A DNA stretch of 37,200 nt from a virus. The DNA is taken from positions 1 to 37,200 of IMG/VR virus record IMGVR_UViG_3300042569_001514; one strand, written 5' to 3'. Each line of letters starts with the position of its first letter. The first letter of the stretch is position 1. The notes under the pieces were generated by a model. It worked only from the letters and a program-made list of their open reading frames with translations, did not search any database and was not told where the DNA came from. The position numbers and the translations under genes were made by a program. Of this stretch, positions 13,058-22,077 are shown in pieces.

Positions 13058-16000
13058 GCGGCGATTTCCACAACCATCGGGTATTCAGGGTTGCCGTTCA
13101 CGGCGTCGGCCGCACGGCGGTGCTGGCGGTTGGCCTCCACCAATTGGGCCTCCATGGCGGCGATGCGCTCCAGCAGTTGCTGGGTGAGCTGTTCCATGCG
13201 CTGGCCGTTGCCTGCGCCTGCGCCGTTGGCCCAGGGGTTGAATGCCTTGGGCACGATGGCCTCGCCCTCATGCACCATGGCCAGGGTGTTGCGCGGCACG
13301 TAGTTGGTGCCAATGTCGAACACAGGCAGGCCCATTTTTCGGGCTTCGTCAGCCAGGCTGCCGGGCGTGGCGCCCAGGATTTTTTCGGCCTGGGCCAGGC
13401 TGTAGCCGCTGCTTTGAATGGTGGCGTACAGCTGCTGGGCGGTGGCGCCGGCGGCCAGGGCATCGCGGGCGGCCTGGGCCACGGCTGCGCCGGTGAAGGC
13501 TTCGCCGGCGGCGTTGGTGCCTGCGCCGGTGCCCAGGTTGTAAATGGCCTGGCCACTGCCCACCAGGTTGGTGGCCTTGATTTGGTTTTTGATGGCGCTT
13601 TCCTGGCCCAGTGCGGCCAGCAGTTGCGCCATCAGCTGCGCGGTGGTGCCGGTGTGTTTGGACACATCGCGCACGGCGTCTATTTGCTCTTGCGCGTTGG
13701 CCAGCAGGTCGTCCAGCGCGGTCAGCGTGGCTTCGGCGGCTTTTACCTGGCGCTCGGCCTCGGTCAGCTGGTCGCCGCTGATGGCTTGCAGGTCGCGCAG
13801 TTCATTGGCCAGCACCAGGCGGGCAAAGTCGGCCTCGGCCTGGCTGGCGTATTGGGTGGCGTCCAGCCCGGCGGTGGCCTGGCTGATGGCGCGGGACAGT
13901 TCTTTTTGTTCAGGCAGCGCGCCGGTGGCACGGGCGGCGGCCAGGGCGGTGGCGATGAATTGCTGGGCCTGCTGGCCTTGCAGCGGGCGGTTGCTTTCCA
14001 CGCTGGCAAACAGGCCATCGGCACCGCTTTGCAGGGTGTCGAACACGCCGCGCACTTCTTGCGATAGGTCGCGGGCAATGGCCAGGGTGTCTTGCCAGTT
14101 TTTGCGGGTGGTGGCGGCCTGCTGTTGCAGGGCGGCCAACACGCTGTTGGTTTCGGCCTCGGCGTTGTCGGTCAGCGTGGCCAGGGTGTTGCGCAGGGTG
14201 GCGTAGGCGGTGGCTTCGTCTTCAATGGCCCAGATGCGTTCCTGCAGGGCGCGGTTGGCTGGCTCCAGCGCGGCCAGCTCCTGGCGGCGCAGTTCTGCCG
14301 TGTTGCCGGTGGCTTGCAGCAGGCGCTGGTTAAGGCTGTTGGCTTCGCCTGCGGCTTTGATTTGGGTGCGCAGCCCTTCGTTGTACAGGTAGGCGGCGCG
14401 CTCGGCTTCGCCCATGCCGGCGGTCAGCAGGGCCAGGGCGGCGGTGGTGTTGCCTTGGGCGCGCAGCAGGTCAATTTCCAGGCCCTTGCGCTCATCGCCC
14501 AGGGCGGTGACGCGCTGCTGGGCGGCGATGTTGTCGACCAGGCTGCGGTTGCTTAGGAACAGCTCGCGTTCAAAGGCGTTCATGCCCAGGGTCAGCAGGC
14601 GCAGTTCCTCGGCGGTGTCGCCAAAGGCGCGGGCCTCTTCAATGCGCAGGCGGGCTTCTTCTTCGCGCAGGCCGTCCAGCACGCTGGTGTCGGGCCGGGC
14701 TGCGGCTTGCTGCACGGTGGCGGCCTGGGCGGCAATGTTGTCGGTCACGCTGGCGAATGCATCGCTGTACTGGATGAGGGCGGCGGCCAGCTCGGTGTTG
14801 CCGCTGGCCAGGGTGCTGTCGACCAGGTCGCGATAGCCCTGCCGGCTGGTGGGCAGCGCGCTGATGCCGGCCGATTGCGCGGCGGCCGTCAATTGGCTGC
14901 GGGTGATGGCCTGGCGCTCGGCGTCGCTGTAAAAATTGCTGTAGTAGCTGCCCATGGCTTGCGCGGCGGCTTGCGCACCGCCCAGGGCTTTGATGAGGGT
15001 GTTGGCGGCGTCTTCGCCCACGGCGGCGAATGCCTCGGACGCACGGCCCATGCCATCCAGCGCCATTTGGGCGGCGTTGATTTGCGCCACGGTTTCGCCC
15101 AGCTGCTCCAGCGTGGGCGCTTCGCCCAGGGCCTGCAGCATGGCGTCGGCCCAATCGGGCGTTTGCGTCAGCAGGTAGTCGCGCACATCGGTGGCCACGG
15201 CGGCGGCGTATTCTTTGGCGCCGGCCTCGCCGTTGGCAAATTCGCGGCCGGGCCAGCGATCGGTGCCGTTTTGCCAGTCGATCAGCATTTGGTCGCCCAG
15301 CTTCAGCAGCAGTGCGCCCCATGCGCCGTCCTTGGATGTGTCATCGGCAAAGGCGGTAGCAGCAAAGTAGCCGGCTTTTTGGCCGAAGGTGGTGGCGGTT
15401 TGGTCCAGTATGCCGGTGATGGTTTTGGCCATGGCCACCGCTGCCTGTTGGCCGCTGGCGGTGTAGTCGCGGCTGTTCAGGTCAAAGCCTAAGCCGGCGG
15501 CTTTGGCGGCATCGCCCACCACGGCACCGCCGGCGCGGCTGAAGCCGCCTAGGCCGCCAGTGTGGTAGGTGCCGCTGTCGTCCAGGGATTTGACCAGCTG
15601 GGCCACAGCCAGCACGGCGCCAATGGGGCCGGCCAGCGCGCCCAGGCCAGCGGCGGCGCCTGCTGCGGTGCCGGTGCCGATGAGGCTGGTGGATGCCGAT
15701 AGCCAGCCGCTGATGCCGCCACCGGCAATCATGCTGCCGCCTGCGCCCAGGCCAGTGCCGAATGCACCCAGGGTGCTGCCAATGGTGCCCAGGCCGCTGA
15801 CGCCACTCAGGGCGCTGCCCGCGCCGGTGGCAGCGTTGGCCACGCCAGGCATGCCCAGGCCGGTGGTGATGCCTGCCGCCAAGGGGCTGACGATGGCTTG
15901 CACCACGGGGCGCAGCACCAGGGTGCGGAACATGTTGGCCACGGTGTCGCGCAGCACTTCTGCGAACCCTTTGCCGCTTTCGAAGCCGCGCATCAGCGCG

Positions 16001-17835
16001 TCGGTCAGGCTGCGCTCGATGTCTTCGCTGGCTTTTTTCCAAGCGGCGGCTGCATCGTCGGCGGCCTTGATTTCGGCGGCTTTGCCTTCGCGCAGGCGGA
16101 TGGCCTCTTTAATCTTGTCGATGTACGCGGCATAGGCCTGCGTGCCTTCTTTGATGCCTTGCGATTCCAGCTCGCGCACGGCGGTGGCCAGGGCGCGCTG
16201 CTCGGCGTTCAGGCCCAGCAGCTGAGTTTCGAATTGCACCTGGTCCAGGTAGGTGCGGGCGGTTTCGATTTGTTTTTCATTGGCCAGGCGGGCGCGTTCC
16301 TGGGCCTCGAAAAGCTCATCCCAGGCGGCATTGGCGGCAGCGGCGGCTTGCGCTTGGGCTTCCAGGCCTTGTTTCACAAACGGCTGCTGGCTGATGAGCT
16401 TGGCCACGGCGTCGGCGTAGCCCTCCACGCTGATGCGGCCTTTTTGGTAGCCGGCAAACAGCGTTTCCAGGGTTTTGGCGTAATCGCTGTTTAAGCCGCT
16501 GTCTTTGGCCAGCACGCGATCCAGCGCGGCGGCGAATTCGTCTACCTCTTTTTTGGCGGCTTTGGCGGTGGTGCCCACTTTGCTGAAGTCCAGCGGGGCG
16601 GCCACGGTGTTGCCGGCCTGGCGGGCCAGGCGGGCGTTTTCTGCGGAAAAGTCCAGCCCGGCGTTGGCGCTTTCGGCCAGGTTGCGCAGCTGGCGGGCGC
16701 GCACGATGCGCTCGCTCAGCGCATCCACATCTGCCCGGGCTTTTTCGGCGTCGGCAACCATTTCAGCCCGAATTGCTTTAATGGCGTTCCACTCTTTTGA
16801 TGAACCGTTGATAAGCGCGTCCAAGCCCATTGGTATCAAACCACCGCCACGGGCGAACTGCTCTGCTTGCGCAACAAGTCCGCCTATTTCCCGGCCGATG
16901 GCTTTCATCACAAAAGAAACGTTTACACCCAGCACGCTGATGGCCTCAAACGCCACGCCGATGCCATCGGCAATGGGCTGGAAGTTGCCAGCCTCGGCGT
17001 TCACGCCTTTGAAGGCGCTTTGAATGTCGCCCAGGCTGGCGGCCACGGCCTGAATGGCGCTGGCCATGGTGCCGCTGCTGCCGGTGGCGGCATCGATGGT
17101 GCCCACCAGGGCAGTGGCGGCGTTTTGCAGCTGGGTGTAGGCCTGGCTGACGGTCGTCACGCTGGTGGCCACTTCCTGGGCCAGCACTTTCTGCTGGCTT
17201 TGCAGGGCACCCACCACGGCCTCGGCGGTGAGCTTGCCTTCTTCGCCCAGCTTGCGCAGGGCGCCGGTGCTGACACCCAGGCCATCGGCCAGGGCTTTGG
17301 CCAGGCGGGGGGTTTGCTCAAGGATGCTGTTCAGTTCTTCGCCGCGGAGGGTGCCGCTGGCCAGGCCCTGGCCCAGCTGCACCAGGGCGGCCTGGCTGGC
17401 TTGGGCGCTGGCACCGCTGACGGTGATGGCGTTGCCGATGGTTTCAGTCAGGCTGAGCAGTTGGCCCTGGCTTAGCTTCAGGCTTTCGCTGGCCCTGGCA
17501 ATGCTGGCATAGGTGTTGCCCAGCTCGGTGAAGCTGGTGCGGCTGCGCTGGGCGGCTTGGAACAGGCCATCGAACGCCTGGGTGGCGGCGGCGGTGCTGC
17601 CGGTGGCCAGGCGCAGGTTGTTTTGCAGGGCGGTGACGGCATCGGCCGCCTGCATGAATTGCTGCACGCTTACCACGCCGGCAAATGCGCCGGCCAGCTG
17701 GCCCAGGCTGCTGCGGATGCCATCGGCCGCGTTGCCCAGCTGCTGCATGCTGCTGCCCACGCGGCCCAGTTGGGCCTCGGCCTGGGTGGCGCCGTCGATG
17801 GCCAGTTTGATGCCGATGGTGCTGGTGGCGTTCAT
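13054..17835 (-). CDS. Tape measure protein (1593 aa)
   Basis: This is the longest gene of the window, placed right after the frameshifted tail chaperones as expected. The protein is Ala-, Gln- and Leu-rich and almost wholly helical. It has the standard N-terminal tape-measure domain (GQLAGAFAGVVSVQQFMQAA, then the TGALRKLGEEGKLTAEAVVG and SILEQTPRLAKALADGLGVS phrases) and a hydrophobic Gly/Ala-rich stretch at about residues 640-750 that could insert in the host membrane. Such proteins set tail length and line the tube. At roughly 0.15 nm per residue the tail would be near 240 nm, an estimate. Near the end, FDIGTNYVPRNTLAMVHEGE is a phrase typical of prophage tape-measure ends. Confidence 0.95.
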   Translation of the reverse strand: MNATSTIGIKLAIDGATQAEAQLGRVGSSMQQLGNAADGIRSSLGQLAGAFAGVVSVQQFMQAADAVTALQNNLRLATGSTAAATQAFDGLFQAAQRSRTSFTELGNTYASIARASESLKLSQGQLLSLTETIGNAITVSGASAQASQAALVQLGQGLASGTLRGEELNSILEQTPRLAKALADGLGVSTGALRKLGEEGKLTAEAVVGALQSQQKVLAQEVATSVTTVSQAYTQLQNAATALVGTIDAATGSSGTMASAIQAVAASLGDIQSAFKGVNAEAGNFQPIADGIGVAFEAISVLGVNVSFVMKAIGREIGGLVAQAEQFARGGGLIPMGLDALINGSSKEWNAIKAIRAEMVADAEKARADVDALSERIVRARQLRNLAESANAGLDFSAENARLARQAGNTVAAPLDFSKVGTTAKAAKKEVDEFAAALDRVLAKDSGLNSDYAKTLETLFAGYQKGRISVEGYADAVAKLISQQPFVKQGLEAQAQAAAAANAAWDELFEAQERARLANEKQIETARTYLDQVQFETQLLGLNAEQRALATAVRELESQGIKEGTQAYAAYIDKIKEAIRLREGKAAEIKAADDAAAAWKKASEDIERSLTDALMRGFESGKGFAEVLRDTVANMFRTLVLRPVVQAIVSPLAAGITTGLGMPGVANAATGAGSALSGVSGLGTIGSTLGAFGTGLGAGGSMIAGGGISGWLSASTSLIGTGTAAGAAAGLGALAGPIGAVLAVAQLVKSLDDSGTYHTGGLGGFSRAGGAVVGDAAKAAGLGFDLNSRDYTASGQQAAVAMAKTITGILDQTATTFGQKAGYFAATAFADDTSKDGAWGALLLKLGDQMLIDWQNGTDRWPGREFANGEAGAKEYAAAVATDVRDYLLTQTPDWADAMLQALGEAPTLEQLGETVAQINAAQMALDGMGRASEAFAAVGEDAANTLIKALGGAQAAAQAMGSYYSNFYSDAERQAITRSQLTAAAQSAGISALPTSRQGYRDLVDSTLASGNTELAAALIQYSDAFASVTDNIAAQAATVQQAAARPDTSVLDGLREEEARLRIEEARAFGDTAEELRLLTLGMNAFERELFLSNRSLVDNIAAQQRVTALGDERKGLEIDLLRAQGNTTAALALLTAGMGEAERAAYLYNEGLRTQIKAAGEANSLNQRLLQATGNTAELRRQELAALEPANRALQERIWAIEDEATAYATLRNTLATLTDNAEAETNSVLAALQQQAATTRKNWQDTLAIARDLSQEVRGVFDTLQSGADGLFASVESNRPLQGQQAQQFIATALAAARATGALPEQKELSRAISQATAGLDATQYASQAEADFARLVLANELRDLQAISGDQLTEAERQVKAAEATLTALDDLLANAQEQIDAVRDVSKHTGTTAQLMAQLLAALGQESAIKNQIKATNLVGSGQAIYNLGTGAGTNAAGEAFTGAAVAQAARDALAAGATAQQLYATIQSSGYSLAQAEKILGATPGSLADEARKMGLPVFDIGTNYVPRNTLAMVHEGEAIVPKAFNPWANGAGAGNGQRMEQLTQQLLERIAAMEAQLVEANRQHRRAADAVNGNPEYPMVVEIAA

Positions 17836-17874
17836 GCGTGGGCGCCCGCGGCTGTTGCGCGGGTGGTGTGGGGG

Positions 17875-18605
17875 TTATGGGTGCTGTTGCTGTTGCTCTT
17901 GCTGGCGGCGCTGTTCGGCCCACACGTCCAGCGTGGCGCGTTCGGCCGCCTGGATGCAGGCCCACCATTCGCGGCGGTCGTCAGCATCGGGCGGGCCGTT
18001 GTCTGCCAGCCAGGCGCGCACGCCGCTGTAGCACAGGCCGGTGGCGCCGGCCATGCCGGTGCGCCACTGGGTTTGCACCGCTTGCCAGGCGTGCCAGATG
18101 GGCACGCACTCAGGCCACAGGTAGTGGGTGTCGTCCTGGCCAGCGCTGGCGGCTTTTTGCTCGGCATCCAGCCCCAGGCCGGCAATGGCTTGCGCCCACA
18201 CGGGGGGCAGGCTGGCGTCGGGTTGCTGGTGCGGTGCATGGGCTTGTGCGGCGGCGGTGGCCAGGGCGCTTAGTTTTTTGCCTTGGCGCCTACCTCGGTA
18301 AAGTAGGTTTGAAACATCAACGGGGCCAGGCCGGGCACTTTGCACACGGCGCGCAGGTTGTCGTCGGTGAATGGCAGGGGCTTGTCGTCGGCGTCTTTGA
18401 TGCCCTGCCAGTCTTCCAGCACGGTGGCCAGGAAGTCGGCCAGGCTGGCCTCGGCTTCGTCTTTCAGCCGGGCGCGGATGGTGTCAGCGTCCAGGCGCTG
18501 GGCGGTCAGTGTGAAGTCGAACGGCTGGTCGGCGCCGGTTTCGTCTTTCATGGTGCCGCGCACCTTGAATTTCAGTTTGGGGGCAATGTGCAGTTTGAAT
18601 GCCAT
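17875..18605 (-). CDS. Tail assembly chaperone, -1 frameshift fusion (gpGT-like, 243 aa)
   Basis: This is the extended product of the gene at 18605-18270. Ribosomes would slip back one base on A AAA AAC (18279-18273) and continue from base 18273 to the stop at 17875, adding 132 residues. The added part (TQWRTGMAGATGLCYSGVRA and WPECVPIWHAW) resembles the DUF1799 family, which follows tail-chaperone genes in many phages in place of lambda gpT. Long and short forms together load the tail tube subunit onto the tape measure before assembly. The tape-measure gene follows 39 bp later. No independent start is evident for the second part. Confidence 0.8.
18270..18605 (-). CDS. Tail assembly chaperone, short form (gpG-like, 111 aa)
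   Basis: The start at 18605 (MAFKLHIAPKLKFKV) is preferred over an in-frame extension to 18668, which runs through the structured intergenic region. The protein has a beta-rich N-terminal half and a helical acidic C-terminal half (DEAEASLADFLATVLEDWQG), as in phage tail chaperones acting between the tail tube and tape measure genes. Its stop TAA (18272-18270) follows the slippery heptamer with no base between. Most ribosomes should end here and a minority continue into the fusion. Confidence 0.8.
   Translation of the reverse strand: MAFKLHIAPKLKFKVRGTMKDETGADQPFDFTLTAQRLDADTIRARLKDEAEASLADFLATVLEDWQGIKDADDKPLPFTDDNLRAVCKVPGLAPLMFQTYFTEVGAKAKN
18273..18279 (-). promoter_or_regulatory. Programmed -1 ribosomal frameshift site A AAA AAC
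   Basis: The heptamer is in the correct zero frame (gcA AAA AAC taa) and ends right at the stop codon of the short tail chaperone. After slippage the -1 frame reads CTA AGC GCC and stays open to 17875. This X XXY YYZ sequence and its gene context match the lambda G/GT arrangement. Confidence 0.88.
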
Positions 18606-18632
18606 GGTATGGGGTGGGCCTGTTGATGTGGT

Positions 18633-18715
18633 GGGCCTGTGTAGGTGGGTGGGTAGGGCACGCGCCACAGGCCCGCAACGCTGGCAGCCAGGAAACCCCA
18701 GCCGCTGCCCTACCC
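18633..18715 (-). other. Interlocking inverted repeats, possible mRNA pseudoknot (no gene)
   Basis: The 119-bp gap between the tail tube and tail chaperone genes holds two perfect inverted repeats that interleave. GGGCCTGTG (18633-18641) pairs with 18666-18674, and GGGTAGGGCA (18651-18660) pairs with 18706-18715. The order A-B-A'-B' allows a pseudoknot or two mutually exclusive hairpins. A third partner, a direct repeat GTGGGCCTGT, lies at 18614-18623. There is no T run, so it is not a simple terminator. It may set the ratio of abundant tube protein to scarce chaperone. Confidence 0.6.
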
Positions 18716-18724
18716 TGAAAACGA

Positions 18725-19375
18725 TCAGCTTGCGTAGCTGATGGGGGGACGGTTGAAAGCGATGGCCGCCTGCACTTGGTTGACCTGGTTTCGGTTGAGC
18801 TGAGGCGCTTCGGATACGGTCATGTACCCGTAGCCGTACATGACAGCGCCACCGCCTATCACCATCTTGATGGCCACTTTCCCATTTGTGCGGCTGATTG
18901 CCATCATCGCGGCATAGTTGGCAGCGGCTGGGTCGTGGGCCAGTGTCAGCGTCATGTTTGCAGCATTGAAGCCCGTTGGGATGTTGATACTGTTTCGGCT
19001 GGCCAACAGGTCAACGGTGGTAAATCGGGCATCACCACCGGAGGTAGAAACACTCAACACTTGGGGAATTTGCAGCCAGCTGGACACCTTTTGAATGGTG
19101 CCGGTTCCGCCGCCTACGCCATAGAACTGCGTGTTACTGGTGTCAAGGCCCAGGGGGGATACCGTGGTGGTCGTCAGCTGGTCTGCCTTAAAAACGCGGT
19201 CGGTGGCGTCTTCCCAGCCGGATGTGAACAAAAATTCGTCGTTGTCCACCAGGCCGTGGGCGGCTGATGTGGTCAGCACCGTGGGGTTGGCGTTGGTGGC
19301 GGCAGTGACAGTGGCGGCGCTGCCCAGCGTGTTGCTGAAGTAGATGGCGGTGCCTTCGGGAAAATAAAAAGCCAT
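18725..19375 (-). CDS. Major tail tube protein (216 aa)
   Basis: The protein begins AFYFPEGTAIYFSNTLGSAA and is beta-rich, with the phrase VLTTSAAHGLVDNDEFLFTS typical of phage tail tube proteins of the gpV class. It ends with a strand pair (TVSEAPQLNRNQVNQVQAAI). It polymerises into the hexameric rings of the tail tube. A clear ribosome site (AAAGAGG, 9 bases before the ATG) suits a highly expressed virion protein. It lies between the tail terminator-like gene and the tail chaperones, the normal position. The following gap can form strong RNA structure. Confidence 0.85.
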   Translation of the reverse strand: MAFYFPEGTAIYFSNTLGSAATVTAATNANPTVLTTSAAHGLVDNDEFLFTSGWEDATDRVFKADQLTTTTVSPLGLDTSNTQFYGVGGGTGTIQKVSSWLQIPQVLSVSTSGGDARFTTVDLLASRNSINIPTGFNAANMTLTLAHDPAAANYAAMMAISRTNGKVAIKMVIGGGAVMYGYGYMTVSEAPQLNRNQVNQVQAAIAFNRPPISYAS

Positions 19376-19405
19376 TTTGGTGCCTCTTTAAAGGGATGGA
19401 ATCGT

Positions 19406-19840
19406 TTAAAAAACTGCGGGGTTGGCGGCGGTTTGCCGCACTTGCAGGGTCAGGATGGCGCAGGCGGTTTGCTCGCCGTCCACATCGAAGTCGTAGGCAA
19501 TGCCCACGGGTTGCATGTGGCCAACGGCACCGCCCAGCGTGGGATCGGCCATCAAGCGGGCGTAGGTGGCAGCCAGCAGGCTGTCCACGGCCGCATCGGG
19601 CGCGGTGGTGGTGGTGGTTTTTGCGTAGCACTCCACGGCAATCTGGCAGGCCCACTGAATGGGCATGCCGGATAGCAGCTGCTCGGCGGCTTCAGCCTGC
19701 GCAGGGCGCACCACCACGGCGGTGGTGGTGGCAGCACCCAGGGGGCGCAGGCGCACACGGGCCACCTGCGGGGCCACGGCGGGCGCGGCTTGCAGGACGG
19801 CCGTGATGGCGGCGGTGGCGGTGGCCATCAATGTGGTCAT
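19406..19840 (-). CDS. Tail terminator / minor tail protein (gpU-like, 144 aa)
   Basis: Position between the head-tail attachment gene and the tail tube, and a length near 140 aa, fit the tail terminator that caps the growing tube and joins it to the head. The sequence has an Ala-rich N-terminal helix, VRLRPLGAATTTAVVVRP strands, a VECYAKTTT segment and a closing LTLQVRQTAANPA strand, resembling gpU or DUF3168-like folds. No decisive motif is visible, so the name rests mainly on gene order. The start overlaps the previous gene by ATGA (19840-19837). Confidence 0.6.
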   Translation of the reverse strand: MTTLMATATAAITAVLQAAPAVAPQVARVRLRPLGAATTTAVVVRPAQAEAAEQLLSGMPIQWACQIAVECYAKTTTTTAPDAAVDSLLAATYARLMADPTLGGAVGHMQPVGIAYDFDVDGEQTACAILTLQVRQTAANPAVF

Positions 19841-20127
19841 GCGGCCACCTCCAGCAGCAGCAGGCTGATGCCGGTTCCATCGGGCTGGTGCTCGGCCACT
19901 GTGTAGCTGGCCGCCCCCACCACCACAGCGGCGCCCACCGGGTCGGCAGGCAGCGCGGCGGTGGCGCAGGTGAGGCGGGGCTGTGTGGTGGCAATGCCCA
20001 TGCCGGCAAATGGCCCGGCAGCGCCCAGGGCGTAGCCGTTGTCGAACACGGCTTGCACGGCCTGGCCGCCCACGGTGGTGGGTTGGCCGAAGTCGGCAAA
20101 AAAGGCGCTGTGGTCTTCAACGAACAT
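19837..20127 (-). CDS. Head-tail attachment protein (gpFII-like, 96 aa)
   Basis: The N-terminal FVEDHSAFFADFGQPTTVGG matches the opening of lambda gpFII / Gifsy-type head-tail joining proteins (a FxxDFG phrase, then the small beta barrel with a VFDNGYALG loop). These proteins form the ring joining the head connector to the tail terminator. The length is typical. It follows the capsid gene after a 54-bp gap and overlaps the next gene, the expected order. Confidence 0.75.
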   Translation of the reverse strand: MFVEDHSAFFADFGQPTTVGGQAVQAVFDNGYALGAAGPFAGMGIATTQPRLTCATAALPADPVGAAVVVGAASYTVAEHQPDGTGISLLLLEVAA

Positions 20128-20181
20128 GGCCGGGTGCGTTTTGCTGCTGGGTTGCGGTGTGGGCTGCTACGCGGTGCGGGC

Positions 20182-22077
20182 TTAGGCCGTGAGGGCGTCC
20201 ACCATGGTGGCGAAGCTGACGGTGTTGCGCAGGGCAACGTCCACGTCTTGCAGGGCAACCACGCGCACGGTGCCGGCGGTGCTGCCGGTGTAGGGGTCCA
20301 CCATCAGGTCCAGGCCGCCCCACATGCCAATCACCAGGTCGGCAAAGTTGCCGAAGATGATGGCGGAGCACACGCCGTTGCTGCTGCCTTTGGTGAGGTT
20401 GGATGGCACGGCGTTGGTGACGGCTGCGCGGTAGCCGTTCACTTCGCCGTCTTCCCACACGAAGCCGTTTTGGCCGGACACTTTGCTGGTGGTTTTCAGG
20501 GTGCCGCGCACTTTGGCGTTGGTGAGGTAAGCCAGGCTGCCAATGTCGGCGTTGGCGGTGGCCACGTCAGACTCCAGCTTCACCATGTTGGCCCATGTGG
20601 GGGCCAGGCCGTTGGTGCCGCCGATAACGGTTGCCGTGACTTGCGTCAGGATGCCGCTTGGCTGGTTGGATGCACCCGTGCCGCTGATGGCTGCCTGCTG
20701 GATGGCCAGGCCCAGCACGGCGGCCAGGTCGGACTGCACCATGGCTTCCACGTCGATGCTGGATTGCAGCATCAGGCGGCGCGAAAAGTCGGTGTAGGCG
20801 CCCACAGTTTTGGGCGACATGGTGACCTGGCCAACGGTTTGCTGGCTTTCGGTGGGGGCGGCGTTTTCTGCCACCCAGTAGGCCGTGGCGCTGCCGGTCA
20901 GCTTGGGGATGGCGATGTTGCCTTGCAGGCCCGTCAGCATGCGGGTGCCCAGGCCGTTGATGACCATGGCGTTGCGCAGTGCGTCGATGAAGCTGCCGGC
21001 CAGCAGGTCGGTGGCCACCAGGTTGCCGCCGGCTGTGGGGGTGCCTTGCAGCAGGTCGCGTTTTTGCACGTCGTAAGGCACCATGAAGCCGCGGGCTTGC
21101 TTGCCCAGCTTGGATGCGGCGGCATCGGAGCATTCACGCTCGAATGCGGCGGCGCGCTGCGCGGCAGCATCGCCAGGGTTGGCCAGGGCGTTCAGGGCGC
21201 GCACCATGCTGTAGCGGCGCACCTCTTTGTTGTCCATGCCAATGTCGGCTGTGGGCAGGGGCTTGGCGGCCATTTTTTCCAGGGCTTCGCGCTGGAAGGC
21301 TTCGACGGTCAGGCCGCGCTGGATGGCGCTCATGGCCATTTCAGCACCACCGGGGATGGTGGCGGCGATTTTGGAAATTTCGGCAGCGTGGTTGCGCTCG
21401 GCCGTTGTGGTGACGACTGCTTCAGTCATGGTGCGGGTGCTTTCAATGGGTTGGGTTTGGGGGGTGGCGGTGGTTGCCGGGGTGCCTGGTTGCTGCTGCG
21501 CTGCCGATGCGGCTGCGGCCACCGGCTGGTGGCTGCGGCCAATGCCCACGGATGGGTCGGCAGGGATGGAAACCAGGCTGACTTCGTAGGGCTCCCAGTC
21601 GGTCACGCGGTAGGAGTCCAGCCCGTCGCGTGTTTCAACCAGTTGCGCCTGGTGGATGAGGTAGCCCACGCTGACGTTGCGGCGGATGCCGTCAACCACA
21701 TCGCGGAACACCTCTTCTGCCCGTGCGCTTTTGCCAAAGCGCACCACCGCGCGGCCGACACGGTCGGCGCCGATTTCGACAGATTCGATGACGCCCACCA
21801 CATCGCGGGCGTCGTGGTCGCACAGCAGGTTTGCACCAGCGCGCAGGCGGCCCTGGCGCATGGCGGTGGCTGTGCAATCCAAAATTTCAATGCCCCAGTG
21901 GCGTTCGTAGGGGTATTCGCTGGCAAAGGCCAGGGTGGCAGTGCGGGCGGCTTCGTCAACGGCTGCGCGCTCCACCTGCAGGGCACGCTCGGTGCGGCCA
22001 CCGGGCAGGCTGCGGGCCAGGATGTCGGGCAGGCCGGGCGTTGCCTGGGGTTCTGTGGGGGTGGCGGGTGTGCTCAT
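20182..22077 (-). CDS. Prohead protease-major capsid protein fusion (631 aa)
   Basis: One frame carries two normally separate functions. Residues of about 20-190 are an HK97-type prohead protease, with the expected His in LLCDHDARDVVG and Ser in RRNVSVGYLI, followed by WEPYEVSLVSIPADPSVG. After an Ala/Gln/Thr-rich linker (about 195-225) and a helical scaffold-like delta region comes an HK97-fold major capsid protein (GGNLVATDLLAGSFIDALRN, then ENAAPTESQQTVGQVTMSPK and VSGQNGFVWEDGEVNGYRA). The protease would cut itself and the scaffold from the capsid. The start at 22077 (MSTPATP) is chosen. A GTG 15 bases upstream is an alternative. A duplicated 58-bp element and a terminator precede it. Confidence 0.9.
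   Translation of the reverse strand: MSTPATPTEPQATPGLPDILARSLPGGRTERALQVERAAVDEAARTATLAFASEYPYERHWGIEILDCTATAMRQGRLRAGANLLCDHDARDVVGVIESVEIGADRVGRAVVRFGKSARAEEVFRDVVDGIRRNVSVGYLIHQAQLVETRDGLDSYRVTDWEPYEVSLVSIPADPSVGIGRSHQPVAAAASAAQQQPGTPATTATPQTQPIESTRTMTEAVVTTTAERNHAAEISKIAATIPGGAEMAMSAIQRGLTVEAFQREALEKMAAKPLPTADIGMDNKEVRRYSMVRALNALANPGDAAAQRAAAFERECSDAAASKLGKQARGFMVPYDVQKRDLLQGTPTAGGNLVATDLLAGSFIDALRNAMVINGLGTRMLTGLQGNIAIPKLTGSATAYWVAENAAPTESQQTVGQVTMSPKTVGAYTDFSRRLMLQSSIDVEAMVQSDLAAVLGLAIQQAAISGTGASNQPSGILTQVTATVIGGTNGLAPTWANMVKLESDVATANADIGSLAYLTNAKVRGTLKTTSKVSGQNGFVWEDGEVNGYRAAVTNAVPSNLTKGSSNGVCSAIIFGNFADLVIGMWGGLDLMVDPYTGSTAGTVRVVALQDVDVALRNTVSFATMVDALTA

Noticed and set aside
13120-17475. 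Several plus-strand frames of 200-315 codons opposite the tape measure gene
   Set aside because: These are low-complexity shadows of an Ala/Gln/Leu-rich gene. They have no ribosome sites, coupling or recognisable domains.
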